Of a stretch of 64,000 bases of DNA, positions 15,719 through 24,156 are shown piece after piece. Source of the DNA: Kitasatospora sp. MAP12-44 (lineage in GTDB: Bacteria > Actinomycetota > Actinomycetes > Streptomycetales > Streptomycetaceae). The stretch covers positions 7,316,001-7,380,000 of the forward strand of contig NZ_JARZAE010000004.1 in NCBI RefSeq assembly GCF_029892095.1, written 5' to 3'. Below the pieces are notes generated by a model that did no database searches, was not told where the DNA came from, and saw nothing but the letters and a program-made list of their open reading frames with translations. The position numbers and the translations under genes are program-made. Each line of letters begins with the position of its first letter. Within the stretch, counting starts at the first letter, position 1.

Positions 15719-17187
15719 CGACCGCCGAACCGACTGCCGAACCGATCACCGACCCTCTACCTCTACCGGGGGAGCGGTTCGCCGCCGCCCGGCAGGTGGC
15801 CGACGCCGTGCTGTTCGAGGGCTATGTGCTCTACCCCTACCGGGCCTCGGCGGCCAAGAACCGGATGCGCTGGCAGTTCGGCGTCCTGGTGCCGCCGGGC
15901 TGGGGCGCCGACTGCGGCGAGCACTCCCTGCAGCGCACCGAGTGCCTGATGGAGCCCCGGCGCGGCGCCACGCTCTTCGTGGAGCTGCGCTTCCTGCACG
16001 CCCAGCGGCGCACCGTCCAGCAGCTCGGGCCCTCCGGCGGGCATCGCACGGTCACCGAGCTGGAACTCGCCGACCGGGTGCTGACGCCGTGGGACGAGGG
16101 CGTCGAGGAGCGGGTGCAGCTGACCGTGCCGGTGGCCGAACTGAGCGGCGCGGGCCGCACCCTGCCGTTCGAGCTGGGGGCCCGCGAGGAGATCGAGACG
16201 GTCTTCGACGAGAGCGGGCGGGCGGTGGGCCGGCTGGTGCGTCGGCGCGAGCGGCTCTGCGGGGTGGTCCGCTTGACCGCCGCCGACCTGGACGGGCCGT
16301 ACGCCGTGCAGCGGCTGACCGCGGTGGTGGAGAACACCAGCGACTGGACACCGTTGGGCGGGCCGGCCGACCGCGAGGCGGTGCTGCCGCGCTCGCTGGT
16401 CTCCGCGCACCTGATGCTCGGGCTCAGCGCCGGGTCGTTCCTGTCGATGGCCGATCCGCCGCAGTGGGCCAAGGGCGCCACCGCGGCCTGCCAGAACCTG
16501 CACACCTGGCCGGTGCTGGCCGGCCGGGACGGCGGCGCCGACGTGGTGCTCTCCTCGCCGATCATCCTGGAGGACCACCCGGCGATCGCCCCCGAGAGCC
16601 CCGGCGCCCTCTACGACGCGCTGGAGATCGACGAGATCCTCGCGCTGCGCACCTCGGCGCTGACCGAGCAGGAGAAGCGCGAGGCCCGCGGCACCGACGC
16701 GCGGGCGGCCGCCGTGATCGACCTGGCCGACTCGATGCCGCCCGAGGTGCTGGAGCGCCTGCACGGCGCGGTCCGGGCGCTGCGGGAGATCACCGATCCC
16801 CGCGCGCGGGAGGAGGTCGACCTGGTCGACTCGGGCGATCCCTTCGACCCGTTCGCGGTCGGACAGCCGGACACCCCGTGGTGGGACCCGGCGAGCGACC
16901 GCGCCTTCGACCCGGCCCGGGACCGGGTGACGGTGGACGGCCGCTCGGTCGGGGCCGGCAGCCGGGTGCTGCTCAAGCCCGGCCTGCGGCGCACCGACGC
17001 GCAGGACCTCTTCCTGCACGGCCGCAGCGCCCAGGTCGAGGCGGTGCTGCACGACGTGGACGGTGTGGTGCACCTGGCGGTGACGGTGGAGGGCGACCCG
17101 GGCGCGGACATCCGCCGCGAGCAGGGCCGGTTCCTGTACTTCCAGCCCGACGAGGTCGCCCCCCTGGACTCCCTGGAGGGCACGTGA
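15715..17187 (+). CDS. Hydrogenase-operon conserved protein of unknown function, 490 aa
   Basis: It starts at GTG 15715, overlapping the DUF6084 stop, and its own stop overlaps the protease start. The protein is soluble and acidic, with a central beta-rich part (residues about 30-200) and a NLHTWPVLAG segment. Its last ~100 residues (residues about 405-485) form a small domain rich in Asp and Arg (VDGRSVGAGSRVLLKPGLRRTDAQDLFL) that resembles a beta-barrel. I cannot name the family. Its conserved place between structural and maturation genes suggests a specific maturation, scaffold or adaptor role. Confidence 0.7.
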   Translation: MTTAEPTAEPITDPLPLPGERFAAARQVADAVLFEGYVLYPYRASAAKNRMRWQFGVLVPPGWGADCGEHSLQRTECLMEPRRGATLFVELRFLHAQRRTVQQLGPSGGHRTVTELELADRVLTPWDEGVEERVQLTVPVAELSGAGRTLPFELGAREEIETVFDESGRAVGRLVRRRERLCGVVRLTAADLDGPYAVQRLTAVVENTSDWTPLGGPADREAVLPRSLVSAHLMLGLSAGSFLSMADPPQWAKGATAACQNLHTWPVLAGRDGGADVVLSSPIILEDHPAIAPESPGALYDALEIDEILALRTSALTEQEKREARGTDARAAAVIDLADSMPPEVLERLHGAVRALREITDPRAREEVDLVDSGDPFDPFAVGQPDTPWWDPASDRAFDPARDRVTVDGRSVGAGSRVLLKPGLRRTDAQDLFLHGRSAQVEAVLHDVDGVVHLAVTVEGDPGADIRREQGRFLYFQPDEVAPLDSLEGT

Positions 17188-17726
17188 GCGGGCGGACGCT
17201 GGTGGCCGGCGTCGGCAACATCTTCCTCGGCGACGACGCCTTCGGTGTGGAGACCGTCCGGGAGTTGGCCCGGCAGTCGTTGCCCGAGCAGGTCGAAGCC
17301 GTCGACATCGGTGTCCGCGGTGTCCATCTGGCCTATCAACTGCTCGAAGGCTACGACACGTTGATCCTGGTGGACGCCACTGAGCGGGGTGGCGAGCCGG
17401 GCACGCTGTATCTGATCGAGCCTGGCGAGAGCGGCGCCATCGAGCCGCAGGCCGCACTGCTCGACGGCCACCGGATGTCCCCGGACGCGGTGTTGGCGCT
17501 ACTGGACACCCTGTGCGCCGGCACCGACGGCACCCCGCCCCGGCGGACGCTGGTGGTGGGCTGCGAACCGGCCTGCGTCGAGGAGGGGTTCGGGCTCAGC
17601 GCGCCGGTGGCCGCCGCGGTGCCGGAGGCCGTCCGGCTGGTGCTGCGCCTGCTGCGGGAGGGCCACCAGGAGGACCACCAGGGGGAGCCCGCCCTGCGGG
17701 CCGCGGCCGGCCCGGCCGCGAACTGA
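17184..17726 (+). CDS. Hydrogenase maturation protease (HyaD/HybD family)
   Basis: The product is 180 aa from GTG 17184, overlapping the previous stop. The family cuts the C-terminal tail of the large subunit once nickel is in place. GVGNIFLGDDAFGVE near the N terminus supplies the first acidic metal ligand. DIGVRG and DGHRMSP supply the probable second Asp and the His that sense nickel. Its substrate is evidently HhyL, whose DPCLPCGVH tail is intact. The C-terminal 25 residues are low-complexity. Confidence 0.9.
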   Translation: MSGRTLVAGVGNIFLGDDAFGVETVRELARQSLPEQVEAVDIGVRGVHLAYQLLEGYDTLILVDATERGGEPGTLYLIEPGESGAIEPQAALLDGHRMSPDAVLALLDTLCAGTDGTPPRRTLVVGCEPACVEEGFGLSAPVAAAVPEAVRLVLRLLREGHQEDHQGEPALRAAAGPAAN

Positions 17727-17743
17727 CGAGAGGAATAGGGAAC

Positions 17744-17851
17744 ATGTTCAAGAAGATCGTCGTCTCCGGTGCGGCCGCGGCCGCGCTGGCCGCCGTGGTG
17801 GCGCAGGTCCTGCCGGACATCAAGCGCTATCTGAAGATGCGGAGTATGTGA
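17744..17851 (+). CDS. DUF6893-type 35-aa membrane peptide in the hydrogenase operon
   Basis: ATG 17744 lies 17 bases after the protease stop, behind an AGGAATAGGG ribosome-binding site. The 35-residue product has a basic start (MFKK), one Ala/Val-rich hydrophobic helix and a basic tail LPDIKRYLKMRSM. It matches the small actinobacterial DUF6893 family. It ends the first block of the operon, before a hairpin and hypA. It could anchor the otherwise soluble hydrogenase to the membrane; that is inference. Confidence 0.75.
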   Translation: MFKKIVVSGAAAAALAAVVAQVLPDIKRYLKMRSM

Positions 17852-17914
17852 GTCAGTATCAGTTCTCTTTCTGCTGAGGTTGGTTGGGCCAGGCGGGCTA
17901 TGCCGTGGCCCGGC

Positions 17915-17948
17915 GGCGGCGTGGCACCCGGTCGGGTGCCGCGCCGCC
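17915..17948 (+). terminator. Intra-operon hairpin between structural and hyp gene blocks
   Basis: GGCGGCG-T-GGCACCC (17915-17929) pairs with GGGTGCC-G-CGCCGCC (17934-17948) around a GGTC loop. The stem has 15 positions with a single mismatch. It sits in the only sizeable gap of the hydrogenase locus, between the 35-aa peptide (17851) and hypA (18004). It may attenuate read-through or stabilise the upstream mRNA. Confidence 0.6.
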
Positions 17949-18003
17949 GTCCTGTAATGGACGCGCCCTGGGCCTCCCCGTACGGCTCGGCAGGAAGAGA
18001 CCG

Positions 18004-18396
18004 ATGCACGAGATGTCCATCGCGATGGCCGTGGTCGACCAGGTGACGCAGGCGGAGCCGCCCGCCGGTGCCGGTGGCGTCCGGTCCCTTCGGCTGCAGG
18101 TCGGCGAGCTGGCCGGGGTGGTCCCCGACTCGCTCGCCTTCTGCTTTGAACTGGCTTGCGCCGGAACGGTGCTGGAGGGTGCCGAGCTGGTCGTCGAGCC
18201 GGTGCCGGGGCGGGCCCGCTGCGCGCCGTGCGCCGACGAATGGGCGGTCGGCATGCCACCGCAGCTCTGCTGCCCGGTCTGCGGCGCGGCGGCCGCGGAG
18301 CTGCTGGCGGGGCGCGAGCTGCAGATCGTCAGCGTGTGCTGGGCGGACGACCCGGTGCATGTGCCCACCCGCGAACCGATTCCCGAGGAGCGCTGA
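18004..18396 (+). CDS. hypA: Hydrogenase nickel-insertion protein HypA
   Basis: The product is 130 aa with an AGGAAGAGA ribosome-binding site. MHEMSIA at the start provides the His2/Glu3 nickel-binding motif. The zinc site is made of CAPC and the CCPVCG cluster. HypA works with HypB to insert nickel into the large-subunit precursor. It follows the hairpin at 17915-17948 and opens the hypABFCDE block, with hypB four bases downstream. Confidence 0.95.
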   Translation: MHEMSIAMAVVDQVTQAEPPAGAGGVRSLRLQVGELAGVVPDSLAFCFELACAGTVLEGAELVVEPVPGRARCAPCADEWAVGMPPQLCCPVCGAAAAELLAGRELQIVSVCWADDPVHVPTREPIPEER

Positions 18397-18399
18397 ACC

Positions 18400-19203
18400 A
18401 TGTGCCGAGTGGTCGACCTGCAGCAGGCGGTACTCGCCAAGAACGACCTCTGTGCCCACCAGTTGCGTGCCGAGCTGGCCGCGCGCGGCACGATCGTGGT
18501 CAACCTGCTCTCCAGTCCCGGTAGCGGGAAGACCGCGCTGCTGGAGCAGGAACTGCTGCTGGCGCGCCAACGGGGCATCCCGGTCGCCGCGTTGACCGCT
18601 GACCTGGCCACCGAGAACGACGCGGTTCGGCTCGCGCGCTCCGGCGTTCCGGTCAAGCAGGTGCTGACCGATGGGCTGTGCCACCTGGAGGCGGGGATGC
18701 TGGGCGGTCACCTGGAGGGGTGGCTGCCGCAGGACACCCGGCTGCTGTTCGTGGAGAACGTCGGCAACCTGGTCTGCCCGGCCTCCTACGACCTCGGCGA
18801 GTCGCTGCGGGTCGCGCTCGCCTCGGTCACCGAGGGGGAGGACAAGCCGCTGAAGTACCCCACGGCCTTCGGGTTGGCGCAGCTGGTGGTGGTGACCAAG
18901 ACGGACATCGCCGAGGCCGTCGACTTCGACGAGGCGGCGTTCCGGGCGAACGTGCAGCGGGTGAACCCGGGGGTGGAGGTGCTGCTGACCTCGGTGCGCG
19001 GCGGCGTGGGCGCGGGACTGCTGCTCGACCGGGCGCTCGCGGTGGCGCAGGGCGGGGAGGTGCACCTGCCGGTGATGGCCGCGGGTGCGCAGGCGCACTC
19101 GCACGGACCTGAGCATTCGCACAGTCCTGAGCACTCGCACGGGCATGAGCACGGGCATCCGCACGTGGGTGCCGTGGCCGGCGTGCAGTCGCACCGGTCG
19201 TGA
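18400..19203 (+). CDS. hypB: Hydrogenase nickel-incorporation GTPase HypB with C-terminal His tail
   Basis: The product is 267 aa. LLSSPGSGKTALLE is the P-loop, and ENVGNLVCPASYDLGE and VVTKTDIAEAVD are the GTPase motifs. HypB releases nickel to the large subunit with HypA. Here the histidine-rich nickel-storage stretch lies at the C terminus (about residues 232-255, repeated HSHGPEHSHSPEHSHGHEHG), whereas it is normally N-terminal. The N-terminal CxxCGC high-affinity site is absent. The start follows GAGGAG; the stop overlaps hypF. Confidence 0.95.
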   Translation: MCRVVDLQQAVLAKNDLCAHQLRAELAARGTIVVNLLSSPGSGKTALLEQELLLARQRGIPVAALTADLATENDAVRLARSGVPVKQVLTDGLCHLEAGMLGGHLEGWLPQDTRLLFVENVGNLVCPASYDLGESLRVALASVTEGEDKPLKYPTAFGLAQLVVVTKTDIAEAVDFDEAAFRANVQRVNPGVEVLLTSVRGGVGAGLLLDRALAVAQGGEVHLPVMAAGAQAHSHGPEHSHSPEHSHGHEHGHPHVGAVAGVQSHRS

Positions 19204-21548
19204 CGAGCACGGTTGCGGCGGCGGTGCTGCGCCGGCGGGTCACCGTCCGGGGCGTGGTGCAGGGCGTGGGTTTCCGCCCGTTCGTCTACACGCTGGCCAC
19301 CGGGCTCGGCCTGGTCGGGCAGGTGAGCAACACCGGCGAGGGCGTCGTCGCCGAGGTGGAGGGCGCGCCGGGGGCGGTGGCGCTGTTCTGCGAGCGGATC
19401 GCCGCCGCCGCGCCGCCGCTGGCGGTGGTGGACTCCGTCGAGCAGCAGGAGATCGCCGCCGCCGGGGGCTCCGGCTTCGCCATCGTCGCCTCACGCACCG
19501 GCGGTCCGGCCCGCACGCTGGTCTCCCCGGACGTCGCCACCTGCGCCGACTGCCTGGCCGAGCTGGCCGACCCGGGCGACCGCCGCCACCGGCACCCGTT
19601 CATCACCTGCACCCACTGCGGGCCGCGCTTCACCATCGTGACCGGGCTGCCCTACGACCGGGCGCACACCACGATGGCCGGCTTCCCGATGTGCCAGGAC
19701 TGCGCGGGGGAGTACACGGACCCGGGCGATCGGCGCTTCCACGCCCAGCCGGTCGCCTGCCACGCGTGCGGGCCGCGGCTGCGTCTGCTGCTCGGTGCCG
19801 GTGCCGACGCCGGCGGTGACCGCAGCGATGACTGTGGCGGGGTGGATCCGATCGCGGCGGCCCGCGCGCTGCTCGCGCGGGGCGCGATCCTCGCCGTCAA
19901 GGGGCTCGGTGGCTACCACCTGGCCTGCGACGCCGCCGATCCGGCGGCCGTCGCCCGGTTGCGGCGGCGCAAGGCCCGGGGCGACAAGCCGTTCGCGCTG
20001 ATGGCCCGGTCGCTCGCGGACGTCGAGCAGCTGGTTGAGATCGGCCCCGAGGAGCGGGCGCTGCTGACCGGAGCGGCGCGGCCGATCGTGCTGCTGCGCA
20101 GGCGACTTGGAGCCAGGTCGGGCTTGGCCGAGGCGGTCGCGCCCCGGAGCCCGGACCTCGGGGTGATGCTGCCGTACACGCCGCTGCACCACCTGCTGCT
20201 CGGCCTGCCCGGTGACCCGCCGGGGCCTCGGCTGCTGGTGATGACCAGCGGCAATGTGTCCGGCGAGCCGATCGTCACCGACGAGGCGCAGGCGCTGGAG
20301 CGGCTCGCGCACCTTGCGGACGCCTGGCTCACGCACGACCGGCCGATCCAAGTACCGTGCGACGACTCGGTGGTGCGGGTCTGCGACGGCGCCGTGCTGA
20401 TGCTGCGCCGCTCGCGCGGCTATGCGCCGCTGCCCCTGGCGCTCCCGCTGCCGGTCCGACCGGCCCTGGCCGTCGGGGGCGACCTGAAGAACACCTTCTG
20501 CCTGGCCGAGGGCCGCCGGGCCTGGCTCTCCGCCCACATCGGGGACATGGACGATCTGGCCACCCAGCTCGCCTTCGAAGGGGCCGAGCGGCAGTTGGAG
20601 TCGATCACCGGGGTGCGCCCCGCCCTGCTGGCGGCGGACCGGCACCCGGCCTACCGCTCCACCCGATGGGCCGAACGCCGGTGCGGTGAGCGTCCGTTGA
20701 CGCTGGTCCAGCACCACCACGCGCATATCGCCTCGGCGATGGCCGAGCACGGCCTGGACGGCAGCCGGCGGGTGATCGGGGTGGCCTTCGACGGCACCGG
20801 CTACGGCGACGACGGCGCGGTCTGGGGCGGCGAGATCCTGCTGGCCGACTACGACGGCTACCGGCGCTTCGCCCAGCTGGCCTATGTGCCGCTGCCCGGC
20901 GGCGACGCCGCCGTGCGGCGCCCGTACCGGATGGCGCTGGCGCACCTGCGGGCGGCGGGCATCGCCTGGACCCCGGACCTGCCCTGCGTCGCCGCCTGCC
21001 CGACGGACGAACTGCGGCTGCTGGAGCGCCAGTTGGAGCGCGGGCTGAACTGCGTGCCGACCTCCAGCATGGGCCGGCTCTTCGACGCGGTCTCCGCACT
21101 GGTCGGGGTCTGCCAGCTGGCCGGCTATGAGGCCCAGGCCGCCATCGAGTTGGAGGCGGCGGCGCTGCCCGGCCTGGCGGGCGCCGGGCACGGCTACCGC
21201 TTCACCCTGCACCCGGGAGCCGCTGCGGCGCTGCTCGCCGACCCGGCGCCGGTGCTGGCGGCCGTGATCGCCGACCTGCGTGCGGGCGCGCCGCGTTCCT
21301 TCGTCGCGGCGCGCTTCCATCTGGCGGTGGCCGACCTGGTGCGCCGGGCCTGCGCGCGGGCGCGGACGGCGGACGGTCTGGACACGGTGGCGCTGACCGG
21401 TGGGGTCTTCGCCAACACCCTGCTCTCCTCGGCCTGCGCCGCCGCTCTGGGCGAGGACGGCTTCACCGTCCTCCGTCATCGCCAAGTCCCGCCGAACGAC
21501 GGTGGGTTGGCCCTGGGGCAGCTCATGGTCGCGGCCCGCGCCGACTAG
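19200..21548 (+). CDS. hypF: Carbamoyltransferase HypF
   Basis: The product is 782 aa from GTG 19200, overlapping the hypB stop. HypF makes the thiocarbamate precursor of the CN ligands from carbamoyl phosphate. Domains in order: acylphosphatase (GVVQGVGFRPFVY, residues about 15-100), two paired zinc fingers (CADC/CTHC/CQDC/CHAC, residues about 115-200), a YrdC-like domain (LAVKGLGGYHLACDA, from about 225) and a Kae1-like carbamoyltransferase domain (HHHAHIASAMAEHG, then GGVFAN near the end). All are intact and the length is usual. Confidence 0.95.
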   Translation: MTSTVAAAVLRRRVTVRGVVQGVGFRPFVYTLATGLGLVGQVSNTGEGVVAEVEGAPGAVALFCERIAAAAPPLAVVDSVEQQEIAAAGGSGFAIVASRTGGPARTLVSPDVATCADCLAELADPGDRRHRHPFITCTHCGPRFTIVTGLPYDRAHTTMAGFPMCQDCAGEYTDPGDRRFHAQPVACHACGPRLRLLLGAGADAGGDRSDDCGGVDPIAAARALLARGAILAVKGLGGYHLACDAADPAAVARLRRRKARGDKPFALMARSLADVEQLVEIGPEERALLTGAARPIVLLRRRLGARSGLAEAVAPRSPDLGVMLPYTPLHHLLLGLPGDPPGPRLLVMTSGNVSGEPIVTDEAQALERLAHLADAWLTHDRPIQVPCDDSVVRVCDGAVLMLRRSRGYAPLPLALPLPVRPALAVGGDLKNTFCLAEGRRAWLSAHIGDMDDLATQLAFEGAERQLESITGVRPALLAADRHPAYRSTRWAERRCGERPLTLVQHHHAHIASAMAEHGLDGSRRVIGVAFDGTGYGDDGAVWGGEILLADYDGYRRFAQLAYVPLPGGDAAVRRPYRMALAHLRAAGIAWTPDLPCVAACPTDELRLLERQLERGLNCVPTSSMGRLFDAVSALVGVCQLAGYEAQAAIELEAAALPGLAGAGHGYRFTLHPGAAAALLADPAPVLAAVIADLRAGAPRSFVAARFHLAVADLVRRACARARTADGLDTVALTGGVFANTLLSSACAAALGEDGFTVLRHRQVPPNDGGLALGQLMVAARAD

Positions 21549-21576
21549 TCCACATCCCCACAGCGAGGAGATCCCC

Positions 21577-21909
21577 ATGTGCTTGGCGGTACCCGGCAGA
21601 GTGCTGGACATCGAGGAACGGGACGGCACCCGGATGGCCAATGTCGACTTCGGCGGCGTGGTCAAGGAGGTGTGCCTGGAGTACCTGCCGGACCTCCAGG
21701 TCGGTGAATACGCGATCGTCCACGTCGGATTCGCGCTCCAGCGGCTGGACGAGGAGTCGGCCAGGCACACCCTGGAGCTCTTCGCCGACCTCGGCATGCT
21801 GCAGGAGGAGTTCGGCGACCCCTGGGAACTGGCCGCGCGCGAGGGCGGGTTCGTCTTCCCCAGCGACCTCCCGAGCGACGGCGACGCGGAGCGGGAGGAG
21901 GCCCGATGA
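21577..21909 (+). CDS. hypC: Hydrogenase assembly chaperone HypC
   Basis: The product is 110 aa with a GCGAGGAG ribosome-binding site. [13 protein letters not shown] is the diagnostic N terminus, whose Cys2 binds the Fe(CN)2CO unit together with HypD. A C-terminal extension of about 25 residues (beyond [13 protein letters not shown]) makes it longer than the usual 75-90 aa. Its stop overlaps the hypD start. Confidence 0.95.
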   Translation: MCLAVPGRVLDIEERDGTRMANVDFGGVVKEVCLEYLPDLQVGEYAIVHVGFALQRLDEESARHTLELFADLGMLQEEFGDPWELAAREGGFVFPSDLPSDGDAEREEAR

Positions 21910-23036
21910 AGTACATCGACGAGTTCCAGGACCCTGAGCTGGCCCGGCGGCTGCTCGACGACATCCACGCCACGGTGACCAGGCCGTGGGCGCTGATGGA
22001 GGTCTGCGGGGGTCAGACGCACACCATCATCCGTCATGGCATCGACCAACTGCTGCCGGACCAGGTGGAGTTGATCCACGGTCCGGGCTGCCCGGTCTGC
22101 GTGACGCCGCTGGAGGTGATCGACAAGGCCTTGGAGATCGCCTCGCGTCCCGGGGTGATCTTCTGCTCCTTCGGCGACATGCTCCGGGTCCCGGGGACGG
22201 ATCGCGACCTGTTCCGGGTCCGCAGCGAGGGCGGTGACGTGCGGGTGGTCTACTCGCCGCTGGACGCCCTGCGGATCGCCCAGCAGAACCCGCAGCAGCA
22301 GGTGGTCTTCTTCGGGATCGGCTTCGAAACCACCGCGCCACCCAATGCCATGACGGTCTATCAGGCCAGCAAGCTCGGCATCCGCAACTTCAGCCTGCTG
22401 GTCTCGCACGTCCGGGTGCCGCCCGCGATCGAGGCCATCATGCAGTCGCCCAGTTGCCGGGTGCAGGGCTTCCTCGCCGCCGGGCACGTCTGCAGTGTGA
22501 TGGGCGTCGGCGAATACCCGGAGCTGGCCGAGCGGTTCAAGGTGCCGATCGTGGTGACCGGCTTCGAGCCGCTGGACATCCTGGAGGGAGTGCGGCGTAC
22601 CGTGCGGCAGTTGGAGCGCGGCGAGCACCGGGTCGAGAACGCGTACCAGCGGGCCGTCCGGCCGGAGGGCAATCCGGCCGCCCAGGCCATGCTCGAGGAC
22701 GTCTTCGAGGTCACCGACCGGGCCTGGCGCGGGATCGGCACGATCGCCCGGAGCGGGTGGAAACTGTCCGAGCGCTACCGTGAGTTCGACGCCGAGCAGC
22801 GGTTCTCGGTGTCCGGGATCAGGACCCTGGAGCCGGCCGCCTGCCGGGCCGGCGAAGTCCTCCAGGGGCTGCTGAAGCCGCACGAGTGCGAGGCCTTCGG
22901 GACCACCTGCACCCCGCGCAACCCGCTCGGCGCCACCATGGTGTCCAGCGAGGGCGCCTGCGCCGCCTACTACCTCTACCGGCGGCTCGACCTCAATCCC
23001 GCCCCCGCCCGCCTGGAGGCGAGCCCCCTTGTCTGA
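21906..23036 (+). CDS. hypD: Hydrogenase Fe-ligand assembly protein HypD
   Basis: The product is 376 aa. MEVCGGQTH near the N terminus holds the catalytic Cys, [10 protein letters not shown] is the central motif, and [10 protein letters not shown] and SHVRVPPA match the family. The C-terminal cysteines ([21 protein letters not shown]) hold the [4Fe-4S] cluster. HypD assembles Fe(CN)2CO with HypC and HypE. It overlaps hypC (ATGA) and hypE. Confidence 0.95.
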   Translation: MKYIDEFQDPELARRLLDDIHATVTRPWALMEVCGGQTHTIIRHGIDQLLPDQVELIHGPGCPVCVTPLEVIDKALEIASRPGVIFCSFGDMLRVPGTDRDLFRVRSEGGDVRVVYSPLDALRIAQQNPQQQVVFFGIGFETTAPPNAMTVYQASKLGIRNFSLLVSHVRVPPAIEAIMQSPSCRVQGFLAAGHVCSVMGVGEYPELAERFKVPIVVTGFEPLDILEGVRRTVRQLERGEHRVENAYQRAVRPEGNPAAQAMLEDVFEVTDRAWRGIGTIARSGWKLSERYREFDAEQRFSVSGIRTLEPAACRAGEVLQGLLKPHECEAFGTTCTPRNPLGATMVSSEGACAAYYLYRRLDLNPAPARLEASPLV

Positions 23037-24147
23037 GACCATTCCCAGCCCCTTCGGTGCCCGGCCGCTGAGCCCGGCCGCCCGCGACCTGCTGCAGGCG
23101 CCGGACTTCAGCTCCTGGACCTGCCCCGCCCCGCTGCGCGACCAGCCGCGGGTGGTGATGGGCCATGGCGGCGGCGGTGCGATGTCCGCCGAACTGGTCC
23201 AGCACGTCTTCGCCCCCGCCTTCGGGGGAGCGGTGCTCGCGCAGTTGGGCGACGCGGCGGCGGTCACCCTCGGTGGTGTCCGGCTGGCCTTCTCCACCGA
23301 CACCTTCGTGGTCCGCCCGCTGTTCTTCCCCGGCGGGTGCATCGGCGACCTCGCGGTCAACGGAACCGTCAACGACCTCGCCATGAGCGGCGCCCGGGCC
23401 GCCTACCTGTCCTGCGGGTTCATCCTGGAGGAGGGTGTGGAGCTGTCGGTGCTCGGCCGGATCGCCGAGGCGCTGGGCGCGGCCGCGCGGGCCGCAGGTG
23501 TCGAGGTGGCGACCGGGGATACCAAGGTGGTCGAGGCCGGCCACGGCGACGGCGTCTTCATCAACACCGCCGGTATCGGCCTGATCCCGGACGGCGTGGA
23601 CCTGCGGCCGCAGCGGGTGGTGCCCGGCGACGTGGTGATCGTCAGCGGCGAGATCGGCGTGCACGGCGTGGCGATCATGAGCGTCCGGGAGGGCCTGGAG
23701 TTCGGGGTGGAGATCGAGAGCGACTGCGCGGCGCTGGGCGGCCTGGTGGAGGCGATGCTCGCGGTCACCCCGGACCTGCACGTGCTGCGCGACCCCACCC
23801 GGGGCGGTCTTGCCGCCTCGCTCAACGAGATCGCGGCGGCCGCCGGGGTCGGCGTGGTCGTCCAGGAGCGGGCCGTGCCGGTGCCGCCGCCGGTCGCCAA
23901 CGCCTGTGCGATCCTCGGGCTCGACCCGATGTACGTGGCCAACGAGGGCAAGCTGGTCGCTTTCGTGCCGCGTGAGCACGCGGAGGCCGTGCTGGCGGCG
24001 ATGCGCGCGCACCCGCTGGGCGCGGGCGCGGCGGTGATCGGCGAGGCGGTGCCGGAGCACCCCGGGATGGTGGTGGCCCGTACCGGGCTCGGCGGCACCC
24101 GGGTGGTCGACCTGCCGATCGGCGAGCAGCTGCCGCGGATCTGCTGA
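23029..24147 (+). CDS. hypE: Hydrogenase cyanide-ligand dehydratase HypE
   Basis: The product is 372 aa if started at TTG 23029, which overlaps the hypD stop by eight bases; the next plausible start, ATG 23158, would remove 43 residues before GHGGGGAM. HypE dehydrates the thiocarbamoylated C-terminal Cys to thiocyanate. The family signature PRIC ends the protein, and the ATP-binding segments FSTDTFVV and RDPTRGGLA are intact. It ends the hydrogenase locus; the next gene is convergent nine bases away. Confidence 0.95.
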   Translation: MSETIPSPFGARPLSPAARDLLQAPDFSSWTCPAPLRDQPRVVMGHGGGGAMSAELVQHVFAPAFGGAVLAQLGDAAAVTLGGVRLAFSTDTFVVRPLFFPGGCIGDLAVNGTVNDLAMSGARAAYLSCGFILEEGVELSVLGRIAEALGAAARAAGVEVATGDTKVVEAGHGDGVFINTAGIGLIPDGVDLRPQRVVPGDVVIVSGEIGVHGVAIMSVREGLEFGVEIESDCAALGGLVEAMLAVTPDLHVLRDPTRGGLAASLNEIAAAAGVGVVVQERAVPVPPPVANACAILGLDPMYVANEGKLVAFVPREHAEAVLAAMRAHPLGAGAAVIGEAVPEHPGMVVARTGLGGTRVVDLPIGEQLPRIC

Positions 24148-24156
24148 CCCGGGCGC

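Noticed and set aside
19491-23384. 1297-codon open frame on the minus strand
   Set aside because: It lies opposite hypF, hypC and hypD, which are unmistakable. Long antisense frames are expected at this GC content.
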